Shown: positions 12,631 through 24,155, counted from the stretch's first letter. The stretch is DNA of 64,000 bases from Paralvinella palmiformis (GCA_025642065.1 JAODUP010000584.1:62001-126000), one strand, 5' to 3'. Numbers and translations: made by a program. The notes: generated by a model from the letters alone, not told the origin.

Positions 12631-13151
12631 AAACTGGATGTCGGTCCGCCATTGGGTACACGTGCCACGCCGGAGTAAGCCCAGAAACCAAAACTGTCTG
12701 TATAACGATGGTGCAGTTTAGTTGTGTAGATATTATTTTGGATGGCCATAAACGATGCAGTGTATTTACTACGTGTAGGCTACGGTGTATGCTTAATTAG
12801 TCTTTATCATTACAGCTCTATTGTGTGATGTCGGTGTTGTTCATCACTGTATAGCTCACCAAAGCTACTTAATTGCCATGATCCTGTATCTCTGATTTCC
12901 TAATCAATACGTTACCGAGTGACTATCAAATTTACATGACTAACCCATCTTACAATTTAATTACTGAACGTAATTTAACATGCATCGTGGAAATCTTCTC
13001 CGAAACAGTCACGCACGATGTTGTAATTTCTTGCATGTACAACCATTCAGACAAAAGAAATATATGGCTGATGTTATATTAACAAATATGCGGGGGGAAA
13101 TAGCCAGATTTAGAAGATGTGTTGCTGGTTTATTTCTGTTTAATTAAGCAG

Positions 13152-13172
13152 TATTTATTTATTTATTTATTT
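13152..13172 (+). promoter_or_regulatory. AU-rich element in PEPCK 3' UTR
   Basis: Four overlapping ATTTA pentamers in one run (13153-13169), containing the TTATTTATT nonamer. It lies ~520 bases past the stop codon. Such clusters are binding sites for AUF1/HuR-type proteins that set mRNA half-life, and vertebrate cytosolic PEPCK mRNA is also unstable through AU-rich 3' UTR elements. Function here is inference. Confidence 0.5.
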
Positions 13173-14264
13173 CTATAATAGTTGGCAGTTGTTGAGTTTC
13201 GTGAAGAAGTATTTGCCCGTATGAATGTTACTTGTTTAACCTCGTAAGACCACTAACTTTAACTGCATAACTTTTGAATAGTATATTTTGTATCGTCAGA
13301 TATTACTATAAGCAGAAAACTAGGGCATATTTGTCTTAACACAAAGTGACCAAATGGATTCGTTTACTTGCCAATAGTTGTTATATATATTGGGGACCAG
13401 AATATAACATTCTTTTCTTAATGTGCAGCATGAGGAGGTAGTTAAAATTTCATTACTTTAAATTGTATGACATATGAATCTAGCATGTTTTAAGAGAGGC
13501 ACTGCTCTTCATGCATGTCTTCCAACATGTTTGGGAGTCATTGTTCTGTTGTATGAAATCTGAAAAATTATCTTCAGCCAATAGAATATTAAACATATTG
13601 CAGCATTTTTGTACATTGACCTAAAACTTCGAAAAAATTACAACTGCTATAAATTTATCATCCACCATCCAACAGCTTTAATTTGTGTCAGAATGTACTG
13701 GTGCCTGCTATGCTTGCCCTCCTCGAGTACTGTTGTTGTGTTCTAAAAATAATGGTATCTATATTTTGTTGTGACTGTTAGTTGTGTGCCTGTTACACCA
13801 AAAGTGATGACAAATAGTATTTTGATATGTATTTGTATGTTGGTGATGAGATACTTTTATTTCTTATATATCTCTAGCAATTCATCACTAGGTGATGTAG
13901 TTTTCTAATTCTGCCATTTGTAAACTAGAATTGCTTCTCCTAAAAGTATGTCCATTTGCTCGTCTTGCCAGTACAAATTTATATATCACAGACCAGAAGT
14001 ATTATATGATATCCTGTTTAATCAGCTGTGGTAGGACAGAATCTTGCAAAACCAGGTACATTTTACAATCGATACAAAAGTGGTGCTTGTTAGGTATGAA
14101 CCTAGCATTTAATTTTGCATTGACTTTATTAGAAGTGTTGCATTTAAGATATTCAGAAATTTAGGTTACTAACATATGTTGTCTTCAAATCACAGGTTCC
14201 ATTTTACCAGCATTAAACAGATCTGGAACATATGTGTGTGACTTCGAGAAATAGAATAATTTAA

Positions 14265-14272
14265 TGTAAATA
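14265..14272 (+). promoter_or_regulatory. Pumilio-type site in PEPCK 3' UTR
   Basis: TGTAAATA matches the Pumilio recognition element UGUANAUA exactly. It lies in the distal part of the probable 3' UTR, ~120 bases before the first AATAAA. An 8-base match can occur by chance in AT-rich DNA. Confidence 0.3.
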
Positions 14273-14463
14273 TTTTTAGACTATTTATAAAACATTCGCT
14301 TTTTTAATATTCTAATAATATAGAGGTGTGTGTTTTCTGCACATTTTCTGTTTCTTTGTTTACAATTCTATACGATGCAAATCATGAAATAAATTAAACT
14401 GATGTGCGCATTATATTATGGCTGTTAGAAACACATTTACATGTGTATTTTGTAGTATATAGT

Positions 14464-14490
14464 AATAAATGTTGTTTGTTTGATGTAGTA
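14464..14490 (+). terminator. Probable poly(A) signal of PEPCK
   Basis: AATAAA at 14464-14469 is followed by a GT-rich stretch at 14470-14485. An alternative AATAAA lies at 14388-14393. Either could be used; the second has the better downstream element. Confidence 0.5.
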
Positions 14491-14619
14491 TTTTTACTAC
14501 TCTGCCTACAGTTTTATATAACGTATTTTAATTACATTGAGGTATGTTCTTAAATCTTTTCAAATGCATTATTAGAGATGCACTTCGTGAAGGTCTTCTA
14601 GAATATCTGTTTCTCCTTT

Positions 14620-14765
14620 AGGCTACCAGTGATAGCCTAACTGATAACATTGGGGCTACAGACCGGTCGATCACCCAAGTTCAAATAGTCGAAGAGTGTT
14701 TCATCTTTCATTTCACCTAATAAACTTAACAAACAGTGTGCACAAACATTGTCATAAAACAGCAA
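14620..14765 (+). mobile_element. SINE-A copy, old and degenerate
   Basis: A tRNA-like head (GATAGCCTAACTGATAAC), a B-box-like AAGTTCAAATAG, then GTGTTTCATCTTTCATTTC and a tail near GTCATAAAACAGCAAT. Many substitutions mark an old insertion just past the PEPCK 3' end. Confidence 0.5.
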
Positions 14766-15696
14766 TATTTACATTAGCTACCAACGAATATCTGCAGTTG
14801 CCAACATAGATATTGTTGTGAATAAATGATGCACTAATAATAATAATAATGTGTATTTAATAAAGCGCCCTTACTAGCAGCAGCCATTCAAAGCGCTGTA
14901 CAAATAATATGTAATATAATAATACCCCAAATAATGTCTGTAAAAACCCGGTAGTGATTTAAAAGATAATAATTATTTATCTGTGAAAACGACCTTAAAT
15001 AGGTGTGTTTTAGAAGAGATTTAAAATTTTCAAGACACAATGCATTTCTAATAATACCTCCTGATTTTAAAGCCATGATATAAGCTTCAATAATATCAGC
15101 ATTGTGTAAAGCATTACTTATAATTGTTAACCTGAAGTAGCTGCATATCCACCGTTTTTATATGTGTGTGTACAACAAAGACTGGTGCTTACATGGGTAC
15201 ACACTAGTCACTTGTACAGATGGAATTACACATTCACTTGTGCACAAACCGCCATGTAATAAAGTGATTGTGCTCCCTGTGTTAGTGGGATGTTTCATTC
15301 TTGAATAAGAAAGGCTTCAATATGATTACCCTAAGAAGTACTTCTTCGTCCTGACCAACCAGTCGATCACTCGTGTAAACACAGATATGTTTACACACTG
15401 GTTTATGGCTCGCACTTCTTCATTTATTTATCTGAAAACTGCAACATTATATATTAAAACGATGCAGACTTGACATTTATATAAGGTTTGTTTTGCTGGC
15501 ATCATTGATATAGATATGAATTTGATATAATTACATAAATGATAATCACAGTCATGTACCGACATATTCTCCAACTGCGACCTAGGTTTATCCATAACAT
15601 ATCATGTGATACAGTGGTGTACAGTTATTCGTAATTGGATGGAAATAAACTATTAATCTGCTCACTTCTACAGAATCCTTACCAACTATTTACGGT

Positions 15697-15985
15697 TAAT
15701 AATAATAATGGCCGAAGTGGCAGTTATTTTATGTTGCTTAGCTACCTCAAATGATGAGACTCATGTGATCTGTAATTTACTGCTTCACCTCGGAAACTAA
15801 TTCTAAATAAATCTAGAATTTACAATATATGGCATATTCGGTGGAAAATACCTTGCCAGTTACCTGGTTGGATGAAAAACTCCTACTATAGTGGCACGGC
15901 CGGGATTCGAACCTGCGACCTCCCACACACCATGACCATGAGTAAGAAAGTGCCATGCTCTTACCCACTAGGCCATTGATACATT
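15697..15985 (-). mobile_element. SINE-B copy, full length
   Basis: A second tRNA-derived family. On the minus strand it begins with an A-box-like TGGCCTAGTGGGTAAGAG, then a B-box GGTTCGAATCCCGGCCGTG, then a ~200-base body and an ATT-repeat tail (plus-strand AATAATAATGG at the left). Not a working tRNA, because the region between the boxes is too long and unpaired. Confidence 0.8.
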
Positions 15986-16447
15986 TGCCTTCCTACAGAT
16001 AAGGACGTTCTTGTTAAATTCAAGTGAAATTGCTATTTTATTAGAAATTATCTTGTTCGAGTATTTTCAGAATACTGTTGTTTATATATAACATGGCCAT
16101 CCATTGTCTATCCTCAGTTTATGCCAAAAATAGCTTCGATCATTACCAGCTGGCTGAGCACAGTCACTCCAGCCAGCCGATATTTTTTCCTGATACTAGG
16201 AATACACATATGTAAATTGTAATACTGATCAGTATAGATCCGGGATCAGCAACCTTTTTGAGGGAAGGCCCATATCGTAAAACTGGACATAGTTGGTGTG
16301 CCAGATGAGGCGCGAAGTGCCGAGTACGGATGGGTGTGGGTCTCCTCTTCCACTGGCAGAAGTATATTTAAACAGTCTTTCTAAATTAAGTGATTTCGGA
16401 GCATCTGATACCAAATGTCACCAATATATGAAATTGTTTCGAACTGT

Positions 16448-16611
16448 ATGAGTAGCAGACATGGGGTCAATTGGAATTGAGAAATTTTGAATTTGAGGTT
16501 TCCTACAAAACAATTAAATCCAAAAATTAATATATAATTTTTACAATGTTAACACTTACACGTGTTGTTACCAATATACTGGAACCATTACGATCCAGAG
16601 CTTTGGTTCCT

Positions 16612-16645
<34 letters not shown>

Positions 16646-17448
16646 TCAGATATGCACACCGACTGTGGCACCCAAAGTGAGCATTTAGCCACTGTGACAC
16701 CACCACATAGCATACCTGTAATCTATATAGAGATATTGCTATTTAGGAATTAATTAATTTTATCATCTCATCGGGAATGCCAATCTGGAGCCAGAGTTTG
16801 CCCCTCCTCTCCTAAAACTGTGACTACTATAGTCTGTCCCCAGACCTAACTGTTTAATAACCATTTGAGAGATTTTGTAAACTTACCATATGTCATTGGT
16901 TTAGTACCCAGCAGGGTTGTGAAAGTAAATACAGGGACTGACCCCTGCTGGGTGGAACTAAGCAAATACATTCGTTTCAAGGCTCCTACTGGACAGTGGA
17001 ATATAAACACAGCTTTGATGATTAGAAAATATATTCTTACATGGGGATGCACCCAAGACCATGATCCCCCACGTGATATAATGCCTCTTTAGCTAACCTC
17101 TTTAGCTAATCACATAGCATGCCTGTAATCTAAATAGAGATGCTGCTATTTAGGAATTTACCGCCATTCAATGTTTAGAACAGGCAAAATTTTATTAAAT
17201 CCACAAATTACTTTACCGTTTAATTTTTTAATTTAGAAATATTTCTTCCATAACAAGCCTACCTGGAATATAAACTACTCGGAGTATGTCTTCCAAGTAG
17301 GTACACGGAGTATCTACTCATGGTAAAAAATATTAAGTAAAAAAAGACTCGGAATTGGAATTGAAAATTTTGGTATTGATAAATTTGAATTGGAATTGAC
17401 CAAAAGGAATTGAGTGGAATTGGAATTGACCCCATGTCTGATGAGTAG
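16448..17448. mobile_element. hAT-type MITE with exact 8-bp target duplication
   Basis: Element 16456-17440 (985 bp). Both ends carry CAGACATGGGGTCAATT as inverted repeats (17 bp identical). ATGAGTAG is duplicated at 16448-16455 and 17441-17448. An 8-bp duplication and CAG..CTG ends are hAT hallmarks. No transposase frame lies inside. Related ends occur at 4363-4675 and 6201-6300. Confidence 0.85.
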
Positions 17449-17744
17449 TAGAGTGCAATTTGGTTTAAACCAATGGACAACATGTATTTTCAAACACAAG
17501 AAGCTGCACAATACATTGTGTCTACCATGACCTATACTCCTCACATACTCAGTGAGTTTATTATGTGTCTTGTTCTTTGTAAACATCGCTTTGTTGAACA
17601 GTTGTTCACATACATAGGTTATGTACTTCCGAGTAGTGCAATTATCATTCGAACGTGATGCATTAGTTCGGCTGGAACATATTATTGGTAAAACTTAACT
17701 ATCGCAACATCAGTAAACGTTTTTCAAGTCGGTGTTGCATTCCA

Positions 17745-18135
17745 AATCAACCAATCAACACTCTCCACGGTAAAAAGCCTGCACGGTTGTTGGCGATAAG
17801 ATCTGCAAGTCGAGTTTTGAATTGTTCTCGCAGCTGCCCAACAAAAGAAACATACTTGCAGACAACGTTGGAAAATGTGCATAATTGCACTGTTTGAATT
17901 ATCACACCTACAGACGAAGCTTCACCTCAAACAACTAGACGCGTTCAAACAGTTTGTTGATTAACTGGCTCTGTAATTTTATGTTCAACACATTCATACA
18001 TTTTGAAATGTCTACCAAGAATTCCAAATCTGACAACAATGCTGAGTCTGACATAAAACTGAAAACAGATTTGGGTTTAACCAATATTATATCAGCATGG
18101 CATCCAATAAGGACTTTGATAGAATAAAACACTAT
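17745..18135 (-). pseudogene. hAT transposase relic
   Basis: SDLEFLVDISKCMNVLNIKL, then NYAHFPTL and FVGQLREQFKTRLADL in different frames match in order the region of ZBED/GTF2IRD2-like hAT transposases that reads LADIF..LNELNLKLQG, HFP.L and L+..F..R..DL. Two frameshifts and stops. It lies 300 bp from the 8-bp-TSD hAT MITE. Confidence 0.65.
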
Positions 18136-18724
18136 AAATCTCTATTCACTTATCGGCAGTAAAGGACAATTTAACAGGGGCTATTAGTTAACTGTGTTTT
18201 GATAATTACGCGGTCGGTGCACGACGGCCGAAACCGCTGTGAAATTTTGTTAAAAGAGATGTGAGAATGCCAATACTCTAAACTCCAGAATGCCGCCGCG
18301 GGACAGATCCGGCCACGGACCGTAGCTGGCCGACCCCCTGGTGTAGATCAATACTATTATTATAATATTCATTTAACGCATGGTTATGTGTCATATACGA
18401 TGTTGACTGGCAGAATAATCCATCGAGTGGCAACATAACCTGGTCATATAATTTTATCAATGATATATAATTTTATTTTAGGCAGTCACCTTCGATTGAA
18501 TAGATTTACCTATTCACATTTATCACTGCATGCTGCCTTCACCTGTGTACTGTAGTAAGATTGAACGTAAACCGTATCGGAGCATGACGGAACAGATTGT
18601 TTCCATCGTGCAGATCGAGAACAATAATCTAGGATAAGTTCTCAGAAGAAAATATTATTATCTACAAGTTGAAGCTCAATTCGGTAGTAGTTTCATAAAC
18701 GCAAATTTTATTGGCTTTTGTCAG

Positions 18725-18756
<32 letters not shown>

Positions 18757-18769
18757 AAATTCTAGTTTC

Positions 18770-18945
18770 TCAATTTCTACATAAATATTTAAAGCTTGGA
18801 TATGCATGCAGAGAGGTAGATCTGCTTAAATCCGTATTAAAGTCACCCCCAATTATTACATAGTCATTTGGAACAAACACAACTAATGTAATGTCATCAA
18901 GCATGTTCTGAAAAAATGCCAGAATTAGCATAACAATATTATGTT
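18770..18945 (-). pseudogene. LINE endonuclease fragment
   Basis: VPNDYVIIGGDFNTDLSR carries the GGDFN catalytic motif of APE-type endonucleases in non-LTR retrotransposons. Only ~55 residues remain. Confidence 0.6.
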
Positions 18946-19117
18946 TCAGCAGGGCCGTATTACCCATAAGGCAGCATGGGGGCTCCACAGGGACTATCAG
19001 GAACCCATTTTGGGGGGAAAGCCCAGCACCATTACTAGCGCCCTATAGAGGGCTTCACTTGATAAAGCCATGTCAATCTGCACTCTATGTTGTAGCGACA
19101 GGTGTACATATGTATTT

Positions 19118-19165
<48 letters not shown>

Positions 19166-19175
19166 TATCTGATTG

Positions 19176-19267
19176 AAGTGCCGAATTAAGTATTTAAAGG
19201 TCAAGAGGCAGGGGCGTATTAAGGCATGGCTGGACCTCTTGGCCTTTAAATACTTAATTCGGCACTT
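19176..19267. repeat. Hairpin, 33-bp arms with one mismatch
   Basis: 19176-19208 pairs with 19235-19267. The single mismatch lies in GGTCAAGAGG / CCTCTTGGCC. The loop is 26 bases. (CA)n(TA)n lies directly upstream. Confidence 0.9.
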
Positions 19268-19821
19268 ATATAGATATACATATTTAAACGTATAAACACA
19301 TTTTCTATTTATAATATGAAAATCTTAAAAAGACTATTACTATATAATAAGTACAATGATAGCCACAACAAACAAGAGTCAACCTGGACCAAGTTTATTG
19401 TCATTCATACCCGATACTCAATAAACTTCAGTATTATCCAATAAACCTAATATTCAACCTATCTAATCTTTAGAAAAAACATTGTTCTTCCAATAACATT
19501 ATAATATATTTGAAGTTAAAAGTTCCAAACCATTTAACACCGGGCCTGCTGAATTTTGAGATATGGCTACCTTACTGATCTGTTCCAGACGGTTGCTGCA
19601 AAGTCAAACAAGATTAATGCAGCCATTAATCCAATAAGGACATCGATTAATCGACTAAGCATCAATTTGACGGTGAACTTTCAAAAACGGCAGTTTTCGG
19701 TGGATGACCTCCAATTTCTATACAAAAAATTTAGATTTCAAACGGGTCTTTGAATTGACAAAGTTTCTGTTAGAAACTAAAGACGGTATAACCTTTTAAA
19801 ATAAATTTATAGCCAGAGAAT

Positions 19822-20041
19822 GTTTTATACAGCACGTACATACCATAGTTAGAATCTCTTACAATTTATTTTACACAGTACTTACTATAGTTAGAATCAT
19901 TTATCTCTTACAACTTATTTTACTCAGTATACTTACTATGGTTAGAATCACTTATAATTTATTTTACACAGTACTTACTATAGTTAGAATCACTTAATTA
20001 ACTCTTATTATTTTACACAGTATACTAATTACTATAGTTTA
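19822..20041. repeat. ~50-60-bp imperfect tandem repeat, five units
   Basis: Units share TTATTTTACACAGTACTTAC, TATAGTTAGAATCA-like sequence with indels between them. Confidence 0.75.
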
Positions 20042-20211
20042 ACTGATCTCTTATACTTCAATCTGTAAAACCAGATATACTATATTAAATATCAGTTAGC
20101 AATAGACTTATTACCTGAAAATTTAAGGTAATGTACATTATTACTTGATTATACAGATTAACTGTAACATATATATGAAGGTGTTCCAGTCAGTCATAAG
20201 TCTTTTACTAA

Positions 20212-20406
20212 AGATGACGATAATGATGATTGGTGTTTTACGGTCACTTTTGTGCACATGGTAGGCTAAATGGGCCGAGCCACCTCCAAAGATAATGAAA
20301 CGAAGTCAAAGGTGAAACACCCTTCAGATATGCCCACGCCGATATTCGAATACGGGTGGTAATAATCTGTGATCCAACACGTTACCGCTAGACCACGGAG
20401 GCACCC
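20212..20406 (-). mobile_element. SINE-A copy, full length
   Basis: Reverse copy from the ATGATGATT tail through the body to the intact head complement GTTACCGCTAGACCACGGAG. It abuts a LINE relic on its right. Confidence 0.8.
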
Positions 20407-20429
20407 CCTCTCACATCAAGCCTGGATCT

Positions 20430-20942
20430 TTGCGTATAAATTTCTCACTGCATGTGGCATCTGATCCCGGCATGGTCTGGTTGGTGAAAGAAGAGACTTG
20501 GCTCAGTCTTCTCCATACCCCTGACGATCTTGAACACTTTGATCATATTGCCATCTCGTCTTCCGTGCAACAGTGATGGCAATTTGAGACTGCGGATCCG
20601 TTCTTCATAGGGAAGAGATCGGAGAAGACTGGGCACTAATTTTGTTGCATTCCGATGGATCTTTTCTATTTCTTGGCAGTCGGATTTGTATTGTGGCGAC
20701 CAGATCACATTACCATATTCAAGGTGTGTTCTCACCATGGCCATGTATAATCTGGGTACTGTGATTAACATTCTAGATGCTTTGTTCACTGCTTTTGCTG
20801 TGCTCGTGAAATTTCAGGTTAATATCGATAGTAATGCCCAGGTCTTTCTCTGGTGTGTCGCTCATCAAAGTTATGCCATTCATCTGGTATTCCAGTTGAG
20901 GATGGTTATTGCCTAAATGTAATACTTTACACTTACTCTCAT

Positions 20943-20950
<8 letters not shown>
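20430..20950 (-). pseudogene. Non-LTR reverse-transcriptase C-terminal relic
   Basis: Two overlapping frames give FNESKCKVLHLGNN, DTPEKDLGITIDINLKFHEH, VRTHLEYGNVIWSPQYKSD and IEKIHRNATKLVPSL, typical of the C-terminal domain of CR1/Jockey-like elements. A frameshift near 20,780 and a (CT)n tract at 20,950-20,978 mark its decay and truncation. Confidence 0.8.

Positions 20951-20979
<29 letters not shown>
20950..20979. repeat. (AG)n microsatellite
   Basis: About 15 units; it truncates the LINE relic on its left. Confidence 0.95.
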
Positions 20980-21239
20980 AGTATTAACCAAGAATAATCA
21001 ATTTAATCCACTTTTGACACATTCTGTTCAAACATTTCGTCACAGATTTCAAGTCAAAGCTGTCGCTGATAAATAATGATTTTCATTGCTGCTGATTACT
21101 TAATTATTGTCTAAATAACTGTAAGTATTAGTTTGAGCTTTTTAAATTCCATAATCTACTCCAACTGCTGATGTAGTCTCCCGAGTCTCTTTGGTGTGCT
21201 CAATATTTTTGCTTTTCCAAGTCGTTGATTTATTGCCTT

Positions 21240-21431
21240 GTTCTTGGTCTTATACTGTTCCTGTATATGCGATAACGTTCTTGGTCTTATACTGTTCCTG
21301 TATACGCGATACCGTTCTTGGCCTTATACTGTTCCGGTATATGCAATACCGTTCTTGGTCTTATACTGTTCCTGTATATGCGATAACGTTCTTGGTCTTA
21401 TACTGTTCCTGTATATGCGATAACGTTCTTG
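21240..21431. repeat. 37-bp minisatellite, five units
   Basis: Five units starting GTTCTTGGTCTTATACTGTT and ending TATGCGATAAC, plus a partial sixth. Single-base variants lie in units 2 and 3. 37 is not a multiple of three, so the open frames across it are by-products. Confidence 0.9.
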
Positions 21432-21504
21432 TTAATTAATAAATTAAATAAGTAAACAGTACAGTTGTCAAAGAATAAATAAAATGAATTTGGTTCTCAG
21501 TCAG

Positions 21505-21955
21505 GGAAATATTATTTTCTAGGACTTTTACCAGAACAAATGACCATTTTCCAGAACAAAACATACAAGATTTAAAGGTAATAAATCAAGATATGTGCGA
21601 AAAATCATATCATATTTTTTCAATATATGATCGATTATTGACATTTTATGGCATAACCTCCTCCTCACCCCTTAACTTTAGCTGTCAGATCCACCCACTT
21701 TTATTTATATTTTAACTAACATGGGATATCAACACTATATCTACAGGTAGTCTTTTTCTTCTATAATCCAAGTTTTCTTCTATGTATTTATTCGCGGCCT
21801 TTTATGTTATAATTAAGTGGATTTTTTTCACAGGCAATATTTCAATCGGGACATTTCCAGATTTGGTCAAATTCACGCAAGGACATTTTCAGGAACTGGA
21901 AAATGAATTCCAGGTTTTCCAGGATGCGTGGGAATCCCGAATGAAGTGAAAATAT
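21505..21955. repeat. Interspersed repeat, copy 1 (second at 43,186-43,490)
   Basis: GATTTAAAGGTAATAAATCA, CCACCCACTTTTATTTA and TTTTAACTAACATGGGATAT occur in the same order in both copies. The right end TTCCAGGATGCGTGGGAATC is similar to hAT MITE ends of the GGTTCCCAC type. No coding frame. Confidence 0.6.
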
Positions 21956-21974
21956 CGTGTATTTTGGCATGCTA

Positions 21975-22410
21975 ACAACAATAATAATGGTCGAAATGGC
22001 AGTTAGTTTACGTGGGTTAGCTACCTCAAATGAGGGAGAGGCATATGATCTGTAATTTACTGCTTCACCACCGGGACTAATTATAAATACATTTTGAATT
22101 TACAATATTCGATGAATAAAACCTTCCCGGTTACCTGGTTGGATGAAAAACTCCTCCTACTATAGTGCCACGGATGGGATTCGAAGCTCTGAACCCCCGC
22201 GCAGTCTGTAATTTACTGCTTCATTACGGGGACTAATTCTAAATATTTAGAATAGTTGGCATATTCAGCAGGGAAAACCTTGCCAGTTGTCTGACTGGGT
22301 GAAAATCTCCTCCTACTATAGAGTGCCACGCTCGGGATTAGAACGTCCTATCTCCCGCACAGCATCACCATGAGTAAGGAACCCCACGCTCTGAACCCGT
22401 GATGCCATTT
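21975..22410 (-). mobile_element. Two SINE-B copies head to tail
   Basis: Copy one covers ~21,975-22,200 and copy two ~22,200-22,410, both reversed. CTGTAATTTACTGCTTCA, CCTTGCCAGTTG-type and CTCCTCCTACTATAG blocks occur twice in order. The second keeps the tRNA-like head and the first lacks most of it, so one probably inserted into the other or arose by template jumping. Confidence 0.7.
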
Positions 22411-22752
22411 TAAAGCATACATATTTCAACTCAGAAATCAATAAAGCCATATATCATCCAGTTACTCGTTGATCGATCGATACATGTACACTAATGAGTA
22501 AACGTGTCTATAATTTTTCTTCTTTATTGGATTGTAGCTACGTTATCGCAAGAAATAATAACGGATGGGAAATAATATGATGAATATTATCCACATATGA
22601 AATAACAATGGATGTGTAATAATAATATTAGATGTGTAATAATAATGGATACGTTTCTCATACATGAATATTATTTGATGATGATCATTCCACATATAGA
22701 GTGCCTGCATCGACTTCGTGCGATTTTGTTAAGGCAAATGAAACTCGTTAGA

Positions 22753-22974
22753 TACTAGATTATGTATTTGAACATCAAATCAACCGAACTGTTTTGGTCA
22801 AACACGACGCCACACGACGACGTGCCGAACAAATTATGGATCAAGGTACTCTGATTAGGAGGCGTCGCGAAATGTGTAACGATGAAATGTTACTTGGTCA
22901 TGTCAACAAAAGGGACACGGATCGACTGCATTCGTCAAGACGTATTCCTCATACCAACGACCGTTTCTTCTAAG
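22753..22974 (+). other. Unrecognised 73-codon open frame rich in dibasic sites
   Basis: Between a TAG and a TAA the frame reads DYVFEHQINRTVLVKHDATR and later RRRREMCNDEMLLGHVNKRD, ending RIPHTNDRFF. It is less AT-rich than its surroundings and holds several Arg/Lys pairs. There is no Met near the start. It could be an exon of a small secreted precursor, a transposon scrap or chance. Confidence 0.2.
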
Positions 22975-23127
22975 TCCAGTCAATCGGTATATATTTAATT
23001 ATATAGGCGTTATTAGATGCACCACACCAGACACCATTATCATCATAAGTGGCGCTGACCGTGATAGGAGCAAGCAAATCCAAAAATGCTGCGTGTTACA
23101 ATTTCATGCATCTGCAGACAATCATGA

Positions 23128-23159
23128 TCCCACTGCAGATTAATAAATCTGCAGTGGGA
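23128..23159. repeat. Perfect hairpin, 13-bp arms
   Basis: TCCCACTGCAGAT and its complement flank TAATAA. It lies beyond the likely NKTR 3' end. Confidence 0.85.
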
Positions 23160-23413
23160 ATATATTCATTACCGGTAGTTAGGGCAGAGGGATGCCTCTC
23201 CGTGCTAATATCCAATAAATAATCTGTTGGGGTGTAACAGGGTACGATTACAGATGCCACAACTTTAAACTTAAGTCAAACTTAATATCAATCATGTAAC
23301 AGATGGAGCAAGTGCTTTCTCGCTCTCTCTCTATATATTTAAAATATTCCTCACAGAACGGGATAACACACACAGCATATGGTTGAAAGCAACACCATGA
23401 AAAGTGATCAGTA

Positions 23414-23419
23414 TTTATT
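23414..23419 (-). terminator. Possible poly(A) signal of the NKTR-like gene
   Basis: TTTATT on the plus strand reads AATAAA on the minus strand, 740 bases past the NKTR stop. The interval 23,420-24,155 has no other recognisable element, so it may be the 3' UTR. Other hexamers exist further away. Confidence 0.35.
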
Positions 23420-24155
23420 AACAAACACCTGTACAAGTCATCATGCGGCACACAATATTACCAAGAACTGAATGTGTCTGGCAAACCGACAAAGAACCAG
23501 GAATACGACATGAATAATACCGATTAGTTTAAGGACAAATGGAATTAGCTTCTTTTTGTTGTCCAACAACAATAAATTAATACCTATGCGAATTACAATA
23601 TATCTTGTCTACAGAATCATAAAGTTCTAGCTGTAGAAAAATTATCACCAAAGCAAATTGTTTTTATATCCGTGGTTAGCACATACCCTCGTCGCAAAGC
23701 CATCACATTAAAATATACTTTTTCCAATATCTGACAAATGAATATGCTGATTTATCCAAATCTTGTTTTAACTGATCCAATGTTTAACCAATGGATGATC
23801 CTATTACGACAATTCTCAGCTGGAAGGTTTTGACGACAATATTTTAGAACCTATTTACAAGTGATTTCAACAAGCAGAATTCCATCTACATTACCAAATA
23901 AAAAATATGTCATGCATTATTTGATGTATTTTGTTCAATTCTGATTTATAGTCCAATTCAAAATCCGTCCAAGGTCTTATTATAGTACTTATTATAGTAA
24001 ACAGTTCAACTACAGGAAGTGATTTATGTAGGATGTACTCATATGAACTACATCAGACACAACAGCCAGCAAATATCAAGACCAACTTTTTAAAACACCT
24101 CTACAGCAAATTGATGTGCAAAAAAATACTATTTAATACACTGACTGACGTGCGC

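Larger units (their letters stand above)
12631..14490 (+). other. PCK: PEPCK 3' UTR
   Basis: From the TAG at 12628-12630 to the second of two AATAAA hexamers (14388-14393 and 14464-14469) there is no further open frame of note and no recognised repeat. The stretch is AT-rich and contains candidate mRNA-control sites, listed separately. The second hexamer is followed at once by a GT-rich stretch (14470-14485), the usual layout of an animal cleavage site. The end is therefore placed near 14,490 by inference. Confidence 0.6.

Noticed and set aside
15885..15975. Possible tRNA gene on the minus strand
   Set aside because: A- and B-box are present, but the spacing is too long, the arms do not fold and the same sequence heads other SINE-B copies.
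21240..21431. CRISPR-like array
   Set aside because: Units are adjacent with no spacers, and the DNA is eukaryotic.
21191..21439. Two overlapping frames of repeated LVLYCSCICDN-type peptides
   Set aside because: The 37-bp tandem repeat shifts frame each unit, so no constant peptide repeat exists.
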